The translations under genes were made by a program, and so were the position numbers. Below, one piece after another: positions 1 to 8,213 of a stretch of DNA of 21,566 nt (positions are counted from its first letter, which is position 1; each line of letters begins with the position of its first letter). The notes below the pieces were generated by a model. That model was not told the DNA's origin. It made no database searches and saw nothing but the letters and a program-made list of their open reading frames with translations. Source of the stretch: CAYNYF01 sp964401385 (GTDB lineage: Bacteria > Planctomycetota > Phycisphaerae > SM23-33). Location of the stretch: the NCBI GenBank assembly GCA_964401385.1, contig CAYNYF010000078.1:1-21566 (forward strand), given 5' to 3'.

Positions 1-132
1 GCTTGTGCGGCCTTGCCGAGCGACCAAAATGCCCGCGCCGGAAGGAACAGTCTGTGACGGTAGCTCCTCCGCGTTTATCGTCATAACTGCGTTCGTGAAA
101 GCATCTTCTGGCAATTTACGCAAGAACGTCAT
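1..132 (-). CDS. Possible partial CDS, N-terminal 44 codons, runs off the left edge
   Basis: Reading leftward from an ATG at 132 there are 44 codons without a stop, and the frame leaves the window. The peptide begins MTFLRKLPEDAFTNAVMTIN and continues with EELPSQTVPSGAG. I recognise no family. It starts only 12 nt after the stop of the glycoside hydrolase gene, on the same strand, so it could be the next gene of that transcript. No good Shine-Dalgarno is visible (only GGAT before the ATG), and base composition is less GC-rich than the neighbours. An open frame of this length by chance is possible, so confidence is modest. Confidence 0.4.
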   Translation of the reverse strand, partial: MTFLRKLPEDAFTNAVMTINAEELPSQTVPSGAGILVARQGRTS

Positions 133-144
133 GAAATATCCGGG

Positions 145-1794
145 TTAGTCCACCCGGTCGATTCGGCAGGCGGCGTCGATCGTCACCGGCGGGAGATTGA
201 TCGACAGGTAGAGCTGCTTGGTCGACGCTTGCCCGCTCTTGATCGTCTTCCCGTCGGCCGGATCGATCCATCTCAGGCGGAACTTCCCCGGGCCGGTCCG
301 CACGAACAGCGGGTCGGGACACTGATATGCCTTCTTGTGGTCGGAGAAGTGATGGACGTACAGGGCGGTGACCTTCCCGTTGGATAGCGCGTAGGTGCGG
401 ATGTCGTTGTGCTCGGTGTAGCCGCTGGCGACCGGGCGCATGTCGATGGGCATGTCGCGCGTGAACTTATTCAGCACGCGGAAGTACTGCCGGCTTTCCG
501 GCCCGAGGTAGGCGTTGGCGTTGCCGCGGTAGGGTCGCCGGCCGACGGTCTTCCGGCCGGACATGCCCCAGAACAAAATACTCGATTCGTTTATGAACGC
601 CGTCCACACCGCGATCCGCCACTTGACCGGATCGTAGTTGCTCCGCCAACCCTGGTTGCCGAACTCGGTGTTGAGGACACACTTGCCGTAGGCCTTGAGC
701 CTGCCGATCTCGTTGGCCACGTATACGTCCACGCCCCTGGGCGGCATCCCCATGTACTCGTGCCAGGTGACGATCTCGCACCAGAGCTGGTCCGGACGCG
801 CGTAATTCGTGGTGATCGCATGATCATACGGGTCGGCGTCGCGGACCACCTTGGCCAAATGCGCCAGGTAGTCATTGGGGGCGTGGGAGTCTTCGTTGAA
901 CAGCTCCCAGACGTCCACCCAGCAGGCGTATCGGGCGACCACGTACCGGAGGTACTTCTCCTGGAGGGGCAGGTTCTTGGCGCTGAGTGACTTGTACTCC
1001 TTCAAATCCCGCCCCAAGCCGAAGGCGGTGGGACTGTTGCCCCACAGGCTCATGTCTTGGAAGAGGATCATGATGTGCGAGAAGCCGTGGGCCTTCTGGA
1101 GCCGAAACAGGTCGTCCATCTCCGCCGCCAGCTTCGTGTCGTATCGGTCCGGCGGGCCGCCCTCGGGGATCAGCGCCAGCGCGCAGCCGGCCCGCGTGCC
1201 GGCGCCGAGTTGCCAACGGAGCAGATTGCTCGCTCCCTGGAAGGCCTTGGCCCACTCCTCGGCTGGGACGGTTCGCCAGTTCCGGCCCGGCCCGCCCGGA
1301 CCGTCAAAGCCGACCCGGAAGTACCCGCAGGTCTGCACCCCGATCGGATAGAACGGCGTGCCGTCTTCATGCTCCAGCCGGTAGGGATTGCGCTTGGAGA
1401 CGCGGAGGAACCCGCGGCCGGATGTGCCTTTGCAGACAAAGCCGCCCGTCTGTTTGGCGGGGCCTCCGGGCTTGAGCGTCGCGGCGTAGGACCAGCGCCC
1501 CTGCTCGCCCGGCACGAATCGCACCCGCCACTCATTGCCGCCGTCGTAGAACCCTTCGACCCGGTGCGTTTTGCCCGAGGGCGAGGTGAACACCGCGGCC
1601 GCCTGGGCGTCCCAGAAGGGGTTATCGAATTCACGCTCGGACCGCAGCGTGACCTCAAAGATGCCGTATTTCGGAACGGCCTGTGCGTTGTCGGCACTCG
1701 AGTTGCGTTCGCGCGCACTCATCTGTCCCTGACCTCTCTCGGCCGTGACCGTTAACGCCGCCGCTACCAGAATCCATCTTGCCAAAAATGCCAT
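145..1794 (-). CDS. Secreted DUF5060-type glycoside hydrolase-like protein
   Basis: A 549-aa protein, probably exported and acting on polysaccharide; the substrate cannot be read from sequence. Residues 1-25 form a signal-like segment (MAFLARWILVAAALTVTAER). Residues about 40-115 match the N-terminal beta-sandwich DUF5060 pattern (FEVTLRSE...FDNPFWDA...VRFVPGEQGRWSY). A TIM-barrel-like domain follows from about residue 145. It contains WELFNE (Asn299-Glu300, expected acid/base) and NTEFG (Glu376, expected nucleophile), the pattern of clan GH-A enzymes. A short C-terminal beta domain closes the protein. The open frame extends upstream to 2148, but ATG 1794 is preferred: it has GGCGGGAG just upstream and opens the signal peptide, while the upstream frame overlaps the leuA leader region. 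It is divergent from leuA. The closest families would be DUF5060/DUF4038-type or GH5-like enzymes; exact GH family is not assigned. Confidence 0.8.
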   Translation of the reverse strand: MAFLARWILVAAALTVTAERGQGQMSARERNSSADNAQAVPKYGIFEVTLRSEREFDNPFWDAQAAAVFTSPSGKTHRVEGFYDGGNEWRVRFVPGEQGRWSYAATLKPGGPAKQTGGFVCKGTSGRGFLRVSKRNPYRLEHEDGTPFYPIGVQTCGYFRVGFDGPGGPGRNWRTVPAEEWAKAFQGASNLLRWQLGAGTRAGCALALIPEGGPPDRYDTKLAAEMDDLFRLQKAHGFSHIMILFQDMSLWGNSPTAFGLGRDLKEYKSLSAKNLPLQEKYLRYVVARYACWVDVWELFNEDSHAPNDYLAHLAKVVRDADPYDHAITTNYARPDQLWCEIVTWHEYMGMPPRGVDVYVANEIGRLKAYGKCVLNTEFGNQGWRSNYDPVKWRIAVWTAFINESSILFWGMSGRKTVGRRPYRGNANAYLGPESRQYFRVLNKFTRDMPIDMRPVASGYTEHNDIRTYALSNGKVTALYVHHFSDHKKAYQCPDPLFVRTGPGKFRLRWIDPADGKTIKSGQASTKQLYLSINLPPVTIDAACRIDRVD

Positions 1795-1903
1795 TGCGCT
1801 CCCGCCTTCTGTAAAACCAAGTACCCAGCCGCTCGTCGCCCGGCGGCGAGAGAGCATACACGGCCGGCGGACTCGCCGCGCGGAATAATTACCCATTCCG
1901 ACA

Positions 1904-1932
1904 TTGACCGGGGACGCAGCGGCCGATATACT
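1904..1932 (+). promoter_or_regulatory. Sigma70-type promoter of the leuA leader
   Basis: TTGACC at 1904-1909 and TATACT at 1927-1932 are separated by exactly 17 nt. Each hexamer differs from consensus at one position. Transcription would start around 1938-1940, so the leader peptide Shine-Dalgarno (AGGAG, 1941-1945) lies at the very 5' end of the transcript. Confidence 0.75.
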
Positions 1933-1949
1933 ACCAATAGAGGAGTAGC

Positions 1950-2009
1950 ATGATCCGTCGGCGCGAAAGCTTGAGCCTCCTACGACTGCTGGGGCTGTTG
2001 CTGCGCTGA
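1950..2009 (+). CDS. Leucine-rich leader peptide (19 aa) controlling leuA
   Basis: ATG 1950 to TGA 2007-2009 encodes MIRRRESLSLLRLLGLLLR, with 8 leucines in 19 residues and a final LLRLLGLLL run. AGGAG at 1941-1945 sits 4 nt before the ATG. The stop codon directly abuts the 5' arm of the antiterminator (2010). This is the architecture of amino-acid leader peptides such as enterobacterial leuL. Its role is to be translated, not to work as a protein: a ribosome stalling on Leu codons when charged tRNA-Leu is scarce would expose 2010-2020. A ribosome reaching the stop would cover that arm. The gene is analogous to leuL, but homology cannot be judged at this length. It lies between a canonical promoter and leuA, which makes coincidence unlikely. 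Confidence 0.85.
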   Translation: MIRRRESLSLLRLLGLLLR

Positions 2010-2052
2010 CGGATCGCGGGAAACTCCCGAAACTTTCAAGCCCCGCGATCCG
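2010..2052 (+). promoter_or_regulatory. Antiterminator hairpin of the leuA attenuator
   Basis: CGGATCGCGGG (2010-2020) is perfectly complementary over 11 bp to CCCGCGATCCG (2042-2052). The 3' arm contains most of the terminator 5' arm (2038-2046), so the two hairpins are mutually exclusive. The 5' arm starts at the base after the leader stop codon. A smaller 5-bp hairpin, CGGGA-AAC-TCCCG (2017-2029), can occupy part of the 5' arm and could serve as the pause or protector hairpin. Confidence 0.8.
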
Positions 2053-2076
2053 AGACAGGTTTGCGGGGCTTTTTTT
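2038..2076 (+). terminator. Rho-independent attenuator terminator upstream of leuA
   Basis: AAGCCCCGC (2038-2046) pairs over 9 bp with GCGGGGCTT (2063-2071). A run of seven T (2070-2076) follows and overlaps the end of the stem. It lies 60 nt before the leuA start codon, so it can only act as a conditional terminator of leuA transcription. Confidence 0.85.
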
Positions 2077-2135
2077 GCCGCGAGAAACGGCAGTAGGTGC
2101 CGAAAAGTAAACAGTGGTCACGAAGGGAGCCAGCA

Positions 2136-3680
<1,545 letters not shown>

Positions 3681-3736
3681 GCGGGCCGTCGCGAACCATG
3701 CCTATGCCGCTCAGCGGATTCGCGCCTCCGGCCCGC
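3681..3736. terminator. Compound hairpin between convergent leuA and PEP-CTERM genes
   Basis: GCGGGCC (3681-3687) pairs with GGCCCGC (3730-3736), and inside it CGCGAA (3690-3695) pairs with TTCGCG (3719-3724). A small CCGC-TCA-GCGG hairpin lies within. The whole 61-nt gap between the two stop codons is this structure, which suits a bidirectional terminator. There is no T-run on either strand, so the assignment is tentative. Confidence 0.45.
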
Positions 3737-3741
3737 TGCGA

Positions 3742-4383
3742 TCACAGCACCCGCCCATCGCGACGGACCCTGCGCAGGATTGCCAGGCCGCCAATACCAA
3801 GCAGAATGAACGCGCCCGGCTCGGGAAGGGTGCACGACGGATACGCCCCCGTCAGATATCCGTAGGTGTCGGGTATCAAGCCCGCCTTGGCCACGAGGGC
3901 ATTCTCGTACGTGCCGTACTCCGGGACAGCGTTGGTATAGAACCAGAAGGTGCCCACTCCTTCCGAGGCGGGCTCATCATCGGTAGGGAAGAACGGATCC
4001 TCGTACTTGACCACCGGCAGGTTCAGCGGCGGGTCCAAGCTGGGGTCGCCGTTGCGTTCGAAATAGCCGGTCCAGCCCAGGGCTTCAGGGTCCTCCGGGA
4101 ACTTCTCGCTGCTGCTGAGAGCGGCCGGCGCGTCAAACTCGATCAGGTGATCATCCCCCGCACATTCCAGCTTCAGGATCAGATCGGGGTGACTCAGCCC
4201 GGACCCCTGGCCGAACAGGTGCCACTCGATCTCGATCTCATACAGGTACCAGCCCTGATGCGGTCCCGGATCGGTAATCAAAGTGGCCGTGCTTGTCCCG
4301 GAAATGGTCGAAATCTCCCCACCCAGTGCGACGCCCGAGCAGATCAGAAGCGCAGTGAATGCAACGATGCGGGCAGTATTCAC
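3742..4383 (-). CDS. PEP-CTERM sorting domain protein, otherwise uncharacterised
   Basis: A 213-aa secreted protein. Residues 1-22 form a signal peptide (MNTARIVAFTALLICSGVALGG). The central part is acidic and aromatic-rich with no family I recognise. The C-terminus is a clear PEP-CTERM signal: LPEP at 186-189, a hydrophobic stretch (GAFILLGIGGLAIL) and a basic RRVRR end. Known family behaviour is export followed by processing by an exosortase (EpsH/XrtA type); no exosortase gene is in the window. The start is GTG at 4383, chosen because a near-perfect Shine-Dalgarno (AAAGGAGGAG, complement of 4390-4399) is 6 nt upstream and the signal peptide begins there. The in-frame ATG at 4416 would place this site inside the gene. 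It has its own promoter at 4451-4478. Confidence 0.85.
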   Translation of the reverse strand: MNTARIVAFTALLICSGVALGGEISTISGTSTATLITDPGPHQGWYLYEIEIEWHLFGQGSGLSHPDLILKLECAGDDHLIEFDAPAALSSSEKFPEDPEALGWTGYFERNGDPSLDPPLNLPVVKYEDPFFPTDDEPASEGVGTFWFYTNAVPEYGTYENALVAKAGLIPDTYGYLTGAYPSCTLPEPGAFILLGIGGLAILRRVRRDGRVL

Positions 4384-4404
4384 GAAGTTCTCCTCCTTTG
4401 TCCG

Positions 4405-4422
4405 AGAGACTGACACGTCTCT
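4405..4422 (-). promoter_or_regulatory. 5' UTR hairpin before the PEP-CTERM gene
   Basis: AGAGAC (4405-4410) and GTCTCT (4417-4422) are a perfect 6-bp inverted repeat with a 6-nt spacer. It lies in the predicted 5' UTR just upstream of the Shine-Dalgarno at 4390-4399. It may be a transcript hairpin or a dyad operator; nothing in the sequence decides which. Confidence 0.4.
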
Positions 4423-4450
4423 GAAGCTTCGAGCACGAACAGATTACACC

Positions 4451-4478
4451 ATTCTACCACTTCCTCCCAAGATGTCAA
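4451..4478 (-). promoter_or_regulatory. Sigma70-type promoter of the PEP-CTERM gene
   Basis: On the minus strand a perfect TTGACA (4478-4473) and TAGAAT (4456-4451) are separated by 16 nt. The expected start is near 4444, giving about a 60-nt 5' UTR before the GTG at 4383. It lies in an AT-rich patch within GC-rich DNA. Confidence 0.75.
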
Positions 4479-4578
4479 CATATTTTTCTGGCAAAACATG
4501 GCCTAAGATCCTTTTGGAACTGGCCTTCGGCTTGGATACAGTCTGGCTTGGGGCCACTGGCGAGGCCACGAAGGCGTC

Positions 4579-5550
4579 TCAGAACGCCGGTTTTCCGGTC
4601 CGCCTGAAGCGCTGCATGACCCCCAGTGACTCGGCCGCGTAGCGGCGGGCACGGGCCGGGTCGTTCCGGCGGGCGCTCATGGAGATGACGATGTATTTCT
4701 GATGCTCGTACAGCAGGTAGAACATCCTCCGGACGGCCGCGTCGCCGCCCGAACGATCCACCGCCCGGCCGTAGCCTTCCCAGAAGGCCGGACCCGTCAC
4801 CCCGCAGTAGTCGGCAATGGCCAGGTCCCACTCGACGTCGCCCCAGCAGGCCCGGTCGAAGTCGAGAACGCCGGTAACCTCGCCGTCGTCGGCCACCAGA
4901 AGGTTGGTCACCCAGATGTCGCCGTGCAGCAGCCGCGACGCCGTGCAGTGCTCGAACAGCCCAAGATGATCGGCCAGCAGGCCTCGGGCGGCATCGGCCG
5001 TGGCTTCGTCGTAGACGCCGCAGCCGACGACGTCGTCCAGCTCCTTGCGGTACATCACGCTGAAGGCTTCCGGCCACGTGGGCTGCGGCTCCATGCAGCG
5101 GTGCTCGCCCAGGTAACCGAAGCGATTTCCGGGCTCGGTGATGGCGTGAACCTGGGCGATGGCGCCGCCCCACTCGCGCAGGGCCCGCGCCCGGGCGGCC
5201 GCCGACAGGTGCGCCTGGCTGAGCGGCGTGCCGGCCAGCCGCGGCATGATCAAGTAGTCCCGGTGGATGCGCTCGCGCGAGAAGTCGTGGGCGAGGATCG
5301 GTGGAACAGGCACGGAAGTCTCTTTCAGCAAGCGGGCGTGGATGGCCGGCTCCTGGCGCATCATCCGCCGCTCATAGAAAAGCTGAAGCAGCTCGTCCGG
5401 CGGGGCCACGCGGAGAACGTACCGCCCGTCGGGCGAGCCCACGTCAAAGGTCTCAGAGAACTTGCCCGCCCCAAAAGGCCGAACCGACCAGTCGCCGTCG
5501 CCAAGCCCGGCCACAACCAGCTCTCGCGCGGTAGCTGCCGACAGTTGCAT
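4579..5550 (-). CDS. APH-family phosphotransferase (aminoglycoside phosphotransferase/kinase-like)
   Basis: A 323-aa protein of the protein-kinase-like phosphotransferase fold. The catalytic loop is LLHGDIWVTNLL (His209-Gly-Asp211, Asn216). The metal-binding segment is LDFDRACWGDVEWDLA (Asp230, Asp232), followed by the WDLA pattern typical of APH enzymes and related fructosamine-kinase-like or choline-kinase-like proteins. The N-terminal lobe includes FSETFDVGSPDGRYVLRV, with an apparent nucleotide-binding strand and a DGRYVLR segment. The family phosphorylates small hydroxylated or aminated metabolites; true antibiotic resistance cannot be inferred from chromosomal family membership. ATG 5550 is chosen because upstream in-frame sequence to 5679 is Arg/Ala-rich and not domain-like. 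The Shine-Dalgarno is weak (TAGG). It is the last gene of the minus-strand group, 165 nt after pdxA. Confidence 0.8.
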   Translation of the reverse strand: MQLSAATARELVVAGLGDGDWSVRPFGAGKFSETFDVGSPDGRYVLRVAPPDELLQLFYERRMMRQEPAIHARLLKETSVPVPPILAHDFSRERIHRDYLIMPRLAGTPLSQAHLSAAARARALREWGGAIAQVHAITEPGNRFGYLGEHRCMEPQPTWPEAFSVMYRKELDDVVGCGVYDEATADAARGLLADHLGLFEHCTASRLLHGDIWVTNLLVADDGEVTGVLDFDRACWGDVEWDLAIADYCGVTGPAFWEGYGRAVDRSGGDAAVRRMFYLLYEHQKYIVISMSARRNDPARARRYAAESLGVMQRFRRTGKPAF

Positions 5551-5715
5551 CCGCACAAGCCTACTGAAGGCGCCGCGACATGCAAGCTGCGATGCCCGCT
5601 TCCCCCGCCGCCGCGCAGAAAAGCCGGCCTCGAAGGCCCCCGCCGCGGAGATTGCCGCACCCCATGGTCGCTGGATCAACTCCGGCAGAACGGCACCGCC
5701 TGAGGAAGTCCGCGG

Positions 5716-6756
5716 TCACGTTCCAGCGTGCCCGGCACGGTTGGCGGCCCTGATGGCCAGGCGCTTGGCCGCTAGGTCAACGGCCAGCCGGATCGCCGCC
5801 TTCATCGGCTCGGGATCGGCGCGGTTCTTGCCGGCGATGTCGAAGGCGGTGCCGTGTGCCGGGCTGGTGCGAATGAGCGGAATCCCCAGAGTCAGGTTCA
5901 CCGCCTCGCGCCAGGCCAGCAGCTTGATGGGGATCAGCCCCTGGTCGTGATACATGGCGACGACGCAGTCGAACTCTCCGGCCACGGCCCGGCGGAAGAG
6001 CGTATCGGCCGGATACGGGCCGGAAACGTTGGCGCCGGCTTCGGCAGCCATCAGCGCCGCCGGCTCAATGATCCGCTTTTCCTCGTCGCCGATGGTGCCG
6101 CCCTCGCCGGCGTGCGGGTTGAGCCCGCAGAGGGCGATCCGCGGATCGGCGATGCCGAATAGGTCCCGCAGGGCCCGATCGGCCAGATCGATGGGGTTGA
6201 ACACGCAACCGATGCTAAGGCGGTCGCAGACCGCAAAGAGCGACTCGTGGATGGTGGCCAAGACGACCTTCAGTTGCGGAGCGACGAACATCATGGCATA
6301 GTTTCTGGACTGCGTCCGCTTGGCCAGCATCTCGGTGTGACCGGGGAATTTGTAACCGGCCAGCCGCCAGGCCTGTTTGGAGATGGGGGCAGTAACCAGC
6401 GCGTCGATCATGCCGGCCTGTGCGGCCGCGACGGCACCTTCCAGAAAGGCCGCGCTGGCCCGCCCGCCATAGTGTGTGGGCTCGTGCTGGCCGGCCGCCG
6501 GGCTGGGCAGTTCGTCATAGTCCAACACGATCACGTCGTAGGGATAGCGCCGGACCTTCTCGTGATGATCGCGATACCAGGGAAAGTCCCCCTCCAGCAG
6601 ATCGGCTATGTACGAGAACAGCTCACTGAAGCCAAAGACCACAAACCGGGCCCGGGCCCGCAGCGACGCGTCGGCCATTGCCTTCACCACAATCTCCGGG
6701 CCGATCCCGCAAGGATCGCCCATGGTGATTCCGATGGTCGGATGCTTTTCGTTCAT
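5716..6756 (-). CDS. pdxA: 4-hydroxythreonine-4-phosphate dehydrogenase
   Basis: A 346-aa cytoplasmic enzyme that oxidises 4-phosphohydroxy-L-threonine with NAD(P)+ in the DXP-dependent pyridoxal phosphate pathway. Family signatures are continuous: TMGDPCGIGPE near residues 11-21, TAPISKQAW, GHTEML with metal-ligand His140, NPHAGEGGTIG near 213, YHDQGLIPIK with metal-ligand His270, and TSPAHGTAFDIAG near 297-309. Length is slightly above the E. coli enzyme (about 330). ATG 6756 is chosen because the conserved PTIGITMGDP strand follows directly; the upstream frame to 6783 adds only nine residues. The ribosome site is weak (GAAAG). Dedicated DXP-pathway PdxJ is not in the window. An active-site-conserved PdxA2 or DUF1537-associated paralogue acting in sugar-acid catabolism is possible, but no DUF1537 partner is adjacent. 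Confidence 0.93.
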   Translation of the reverse strand: MNEKHPTIGITMGDPCGIGPEIVVKAMADASLRARARFVVFGFSELFSYIADLLEGDFPWYRDHHEKVRRYPYDVIVLDYDELPSPAAGQHEPTHYGGRASAAFLEGAVAAAQAGMIDALVTAPISKQAWRLAGYKFPGHTEMLAKRTQSRNYAMMFVAPQLKVVLATIHESLFAVCDRLSIGCVFNPIDLADRALRDLFGIADPRIALCGLNPHAGEGGTIGDEEKRIIEPAALMAAEAGANVSGPYPADTLFRRAVAGEFDCVVAMYHDQGLIPIKLLAWREAVNLTLGIPLIRTSPAHGTAFDIAGKNRADPEPMKAAIRLAVDLAAKRLAIRAANRAGHAGT

Positions 6757-6905
6757 GGCTTTCGGCCAAAGCGTTAACCGCAACGCTCAATGCCCGGACG
6801 CGTCTCATTTGGTGGCGAAACCTTCTTGTCTTTCCGAACTCTCGATCAGCGCCGCCATGGGATCTCCCGGGCGTCGCTCCGCCCTCTCTGGCCCGTGGCG
6901 GCCTC

Positions 6906-7556
6906 TCAGGCAAAGCCCGCCTTCCGGAGCTTCTCCACAGTCAGCCCAGTTTCGCCCGCCAGCGCCAGAAGATGCCGCCGAACGTACTTTCCAATAACAT
7001 CTAATTCTACATTGGCGCGGTCGAAATTGCGAAGTCTTCCCAGCGTGGTGCGTTGGACCGTCGCGGGAATAAGCGCCACGGAGAATCGCCCGTCGGCCAC
7101 GTCCACCAGCGTCAGACTCACCCCCGCCAGGGCGACGGATCCCTTGGCAACCATCTGGTCGGTCAGCTCCCGCGGCGCGGTCAGCTCCAACAGGTGGCCT
7201 TGGGGCCCGCGCTGGATGTTCGCGACCCGGGCCACGCCGTCGACATGCCCTTGAACGATGTGCCCATCCAGGGGCGCCCCTGCCGGCACCGGGGTTTCCA
7301 GGTTCACCAACGCCCCGGGGCGAAGATCGCCCAGCGTCGTGCGGGACAGCGTCTCCGGCACGGCGTCGAGGTCGACCTGGACGGCGGCCATGGACACCAC
7401 GGTCAGGCAGACCCCGTCCACGGCGATGCTGGCGCCCGGGGCAAGCCGTTCGGCCAACGGACCCACGTCGATCCGAACTCGCCCGCCCTCGGCGGCCGAA
7501 ACCATGTCCACAACGGCTCCCAGATGTTGTATGATTCCCGTAAACACGAGCATCAT
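6906..7556 (-). CDS. ribE: Riboflavin synthase, alpha subunit
   Basis: A 216-aa enzyme that dismutates two 6,7-dimethyl-8-ribityllumazine molecules to riboflavin. Two lumazine-binding repeats are visible. The first begins VFTGIIQHLGAV and includes GASIAVDGVCLTV; the second includes GHIVQGHVDGVA and GSVALAGVSLTLV. The protein ends RHLLAL...GLTVEKLRKAGFA, which is typical. The usual N-terminus is MFTGI, and here GTG at 7547 encodes exactly that position. ATG 7553 and 7556 lie two and three codons upstream; none has a strong Shine-Dalgarno, so the start is uncertain within nine bases. It lies 149 nt upstream of pdxA and 196 nt downstream of dtd on the same strand. I see no FMN riboswitch upstream, and no other rib genes are in the window. 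Confidence 0.93.
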   Translation of the reverse strand: MMLVFTGIIQHLGAVVDMVSAAEGGRVRIDVGPLAERLAPGASIAVDGVCLTVVSMAAVQVDLDAVPETLSRTTLGDLRPGALVNLETPVPAGAPLDGHIVQGHVDGVARVANIQRGPQGHLLELTAPRELTDQMVAKGSVALAGVSLTLVDVADGRFSVALIPATVQRTTLGRLRNFDRANVELDVIGKYVRRHLLALAGETGLTVEKLRKAGFA

Positions 7557-7615
7557 GCTAGGTCGCGGCCGCCCCGCTGGCAAGATGCCGGCGGGAAGTT
7601 GGCAGGCGGAAAACT

Positions 7616-7684
7616 GGCCTGGATCGTGACTCTGGTGGGGATCTGGGAGGTCGGTTACCAGGTAGCCCGAGTCACGTCCAGGCC
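7616..7684. repeat. Long inverted repeat between dtd and ribE
   Basis: GGCCTGGA-T-CGTGACTC (7616-7632) is complementary to GAGTCACGTCCAGGCC (7669-7684): 16 bp with one bulged T. The 36-nt loop can form an extra CTGGT/ACCAG pairing. On the minus strand the 3' arm is followed by AGTTTT, so it may be a terminator for dtd transcripts. It could also be a structured leader for ribE or a small mobile palindromic repeat. Confidence 0.6.
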
Positions 7685-7752
7685 ATTTGTTGGCACGATC
7701 AGGACTCCGGGCCTCCTTGTATCGTGGAATGTCGTCTACGACTTGGCCAGGC

Positions 7753-8202
7753 TCAGGCCTCTCCGGGCGAATCGATGATGACGTTCACCGGGCCGATCGC
7801 CTGGTTTCGAATGGCCATCTTCGCTCCGAAGACGCCGGTTTCCACCATCACCCCCCGTCGGCGAAGCCCGGCGACGAACGCCTCGTGTATCGGCTGGGCC
7901 TGCTCTATCCCGGCCGCCGCAACGAAGGCTGGCCGACGCCCTTTGCGGGCATCGGCCAGCAGTGTAAAACTCGACACGGCCAGGACGCCCCCCCGCGCGT
8001 CCTGGACGGATAAGTTCAACTTTCCCTTCTCATCGTCGAAAATACGCAGATTGGCGATTTTCTCGGCCAGCCAGTCGGCGTCCTTGTTCGTGTCATTCAC
8101 ACTCACGCCCACGTATACCAGCAGCCCTCGTTCGATCCCACCGACGATCCGATCGTCGACCACAACCTCGGCCCAGGCGACTCTCTGCACCAGCGCTCGC
8201 AT
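7753..8202 (-). CDS. dtd: D-aminoacyl-tRNA deacylase
   Basis: A 149-aa cytoplasmic proofreading enzyme that hydrolyses D-aminoacyl-tRNA (and Gly-tRNA-Ala in known homologues). It begins MRALVQRVAWAEVVV, as DTD proteins do, has GLLVYVGVSVNDT, the SSFTLLAD catalytic signature at 77-84 (SQFTL type), and a C-terminal GPVN at 137-140 where the family usually has the Gly-cisPro-containing GPVT. The Thr-to-Asn change is conservative in size but worth noting. Length matches the family. ATG 8202 is chosen over upstream in-frame sequence to 8382 because it opens the conserved strand and has GAAAGGG upstream. It begins 11 nt after the WYL regulator stop, so the two are probably cotranscribed. Confidence 0.92.
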   Translation of the reverse strand: MRALVQRVAWAEVVVDDRIVGGIERGLLVYVGVSVNDTNKDADWLAEKIANLRIFDDEKGKLNLSVQDARGGVLAVSSFTLLADARKGRRPAFVAAAGIEQAQPIHEAFVAGLRRRGVMVETGVFGAKMAIRNQAIGPVNVIIDSPGEA

Positions 8203-8213
8203 GGTCGGCCCTT

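Noticed and set aside
4579..5550. Antibiotic-resistance gene
   Set aside because: The APH fold is shared by many metabolite kinases; context is chromosomal housekeeping with no mobile element, so resistance is not supported.
7557..7752. FMN riboswitch upstream of riboflavin synthase
   Set aside because: None of the conserved RFN core words is present; only the inverted repeat at 7616-7684 is seen.
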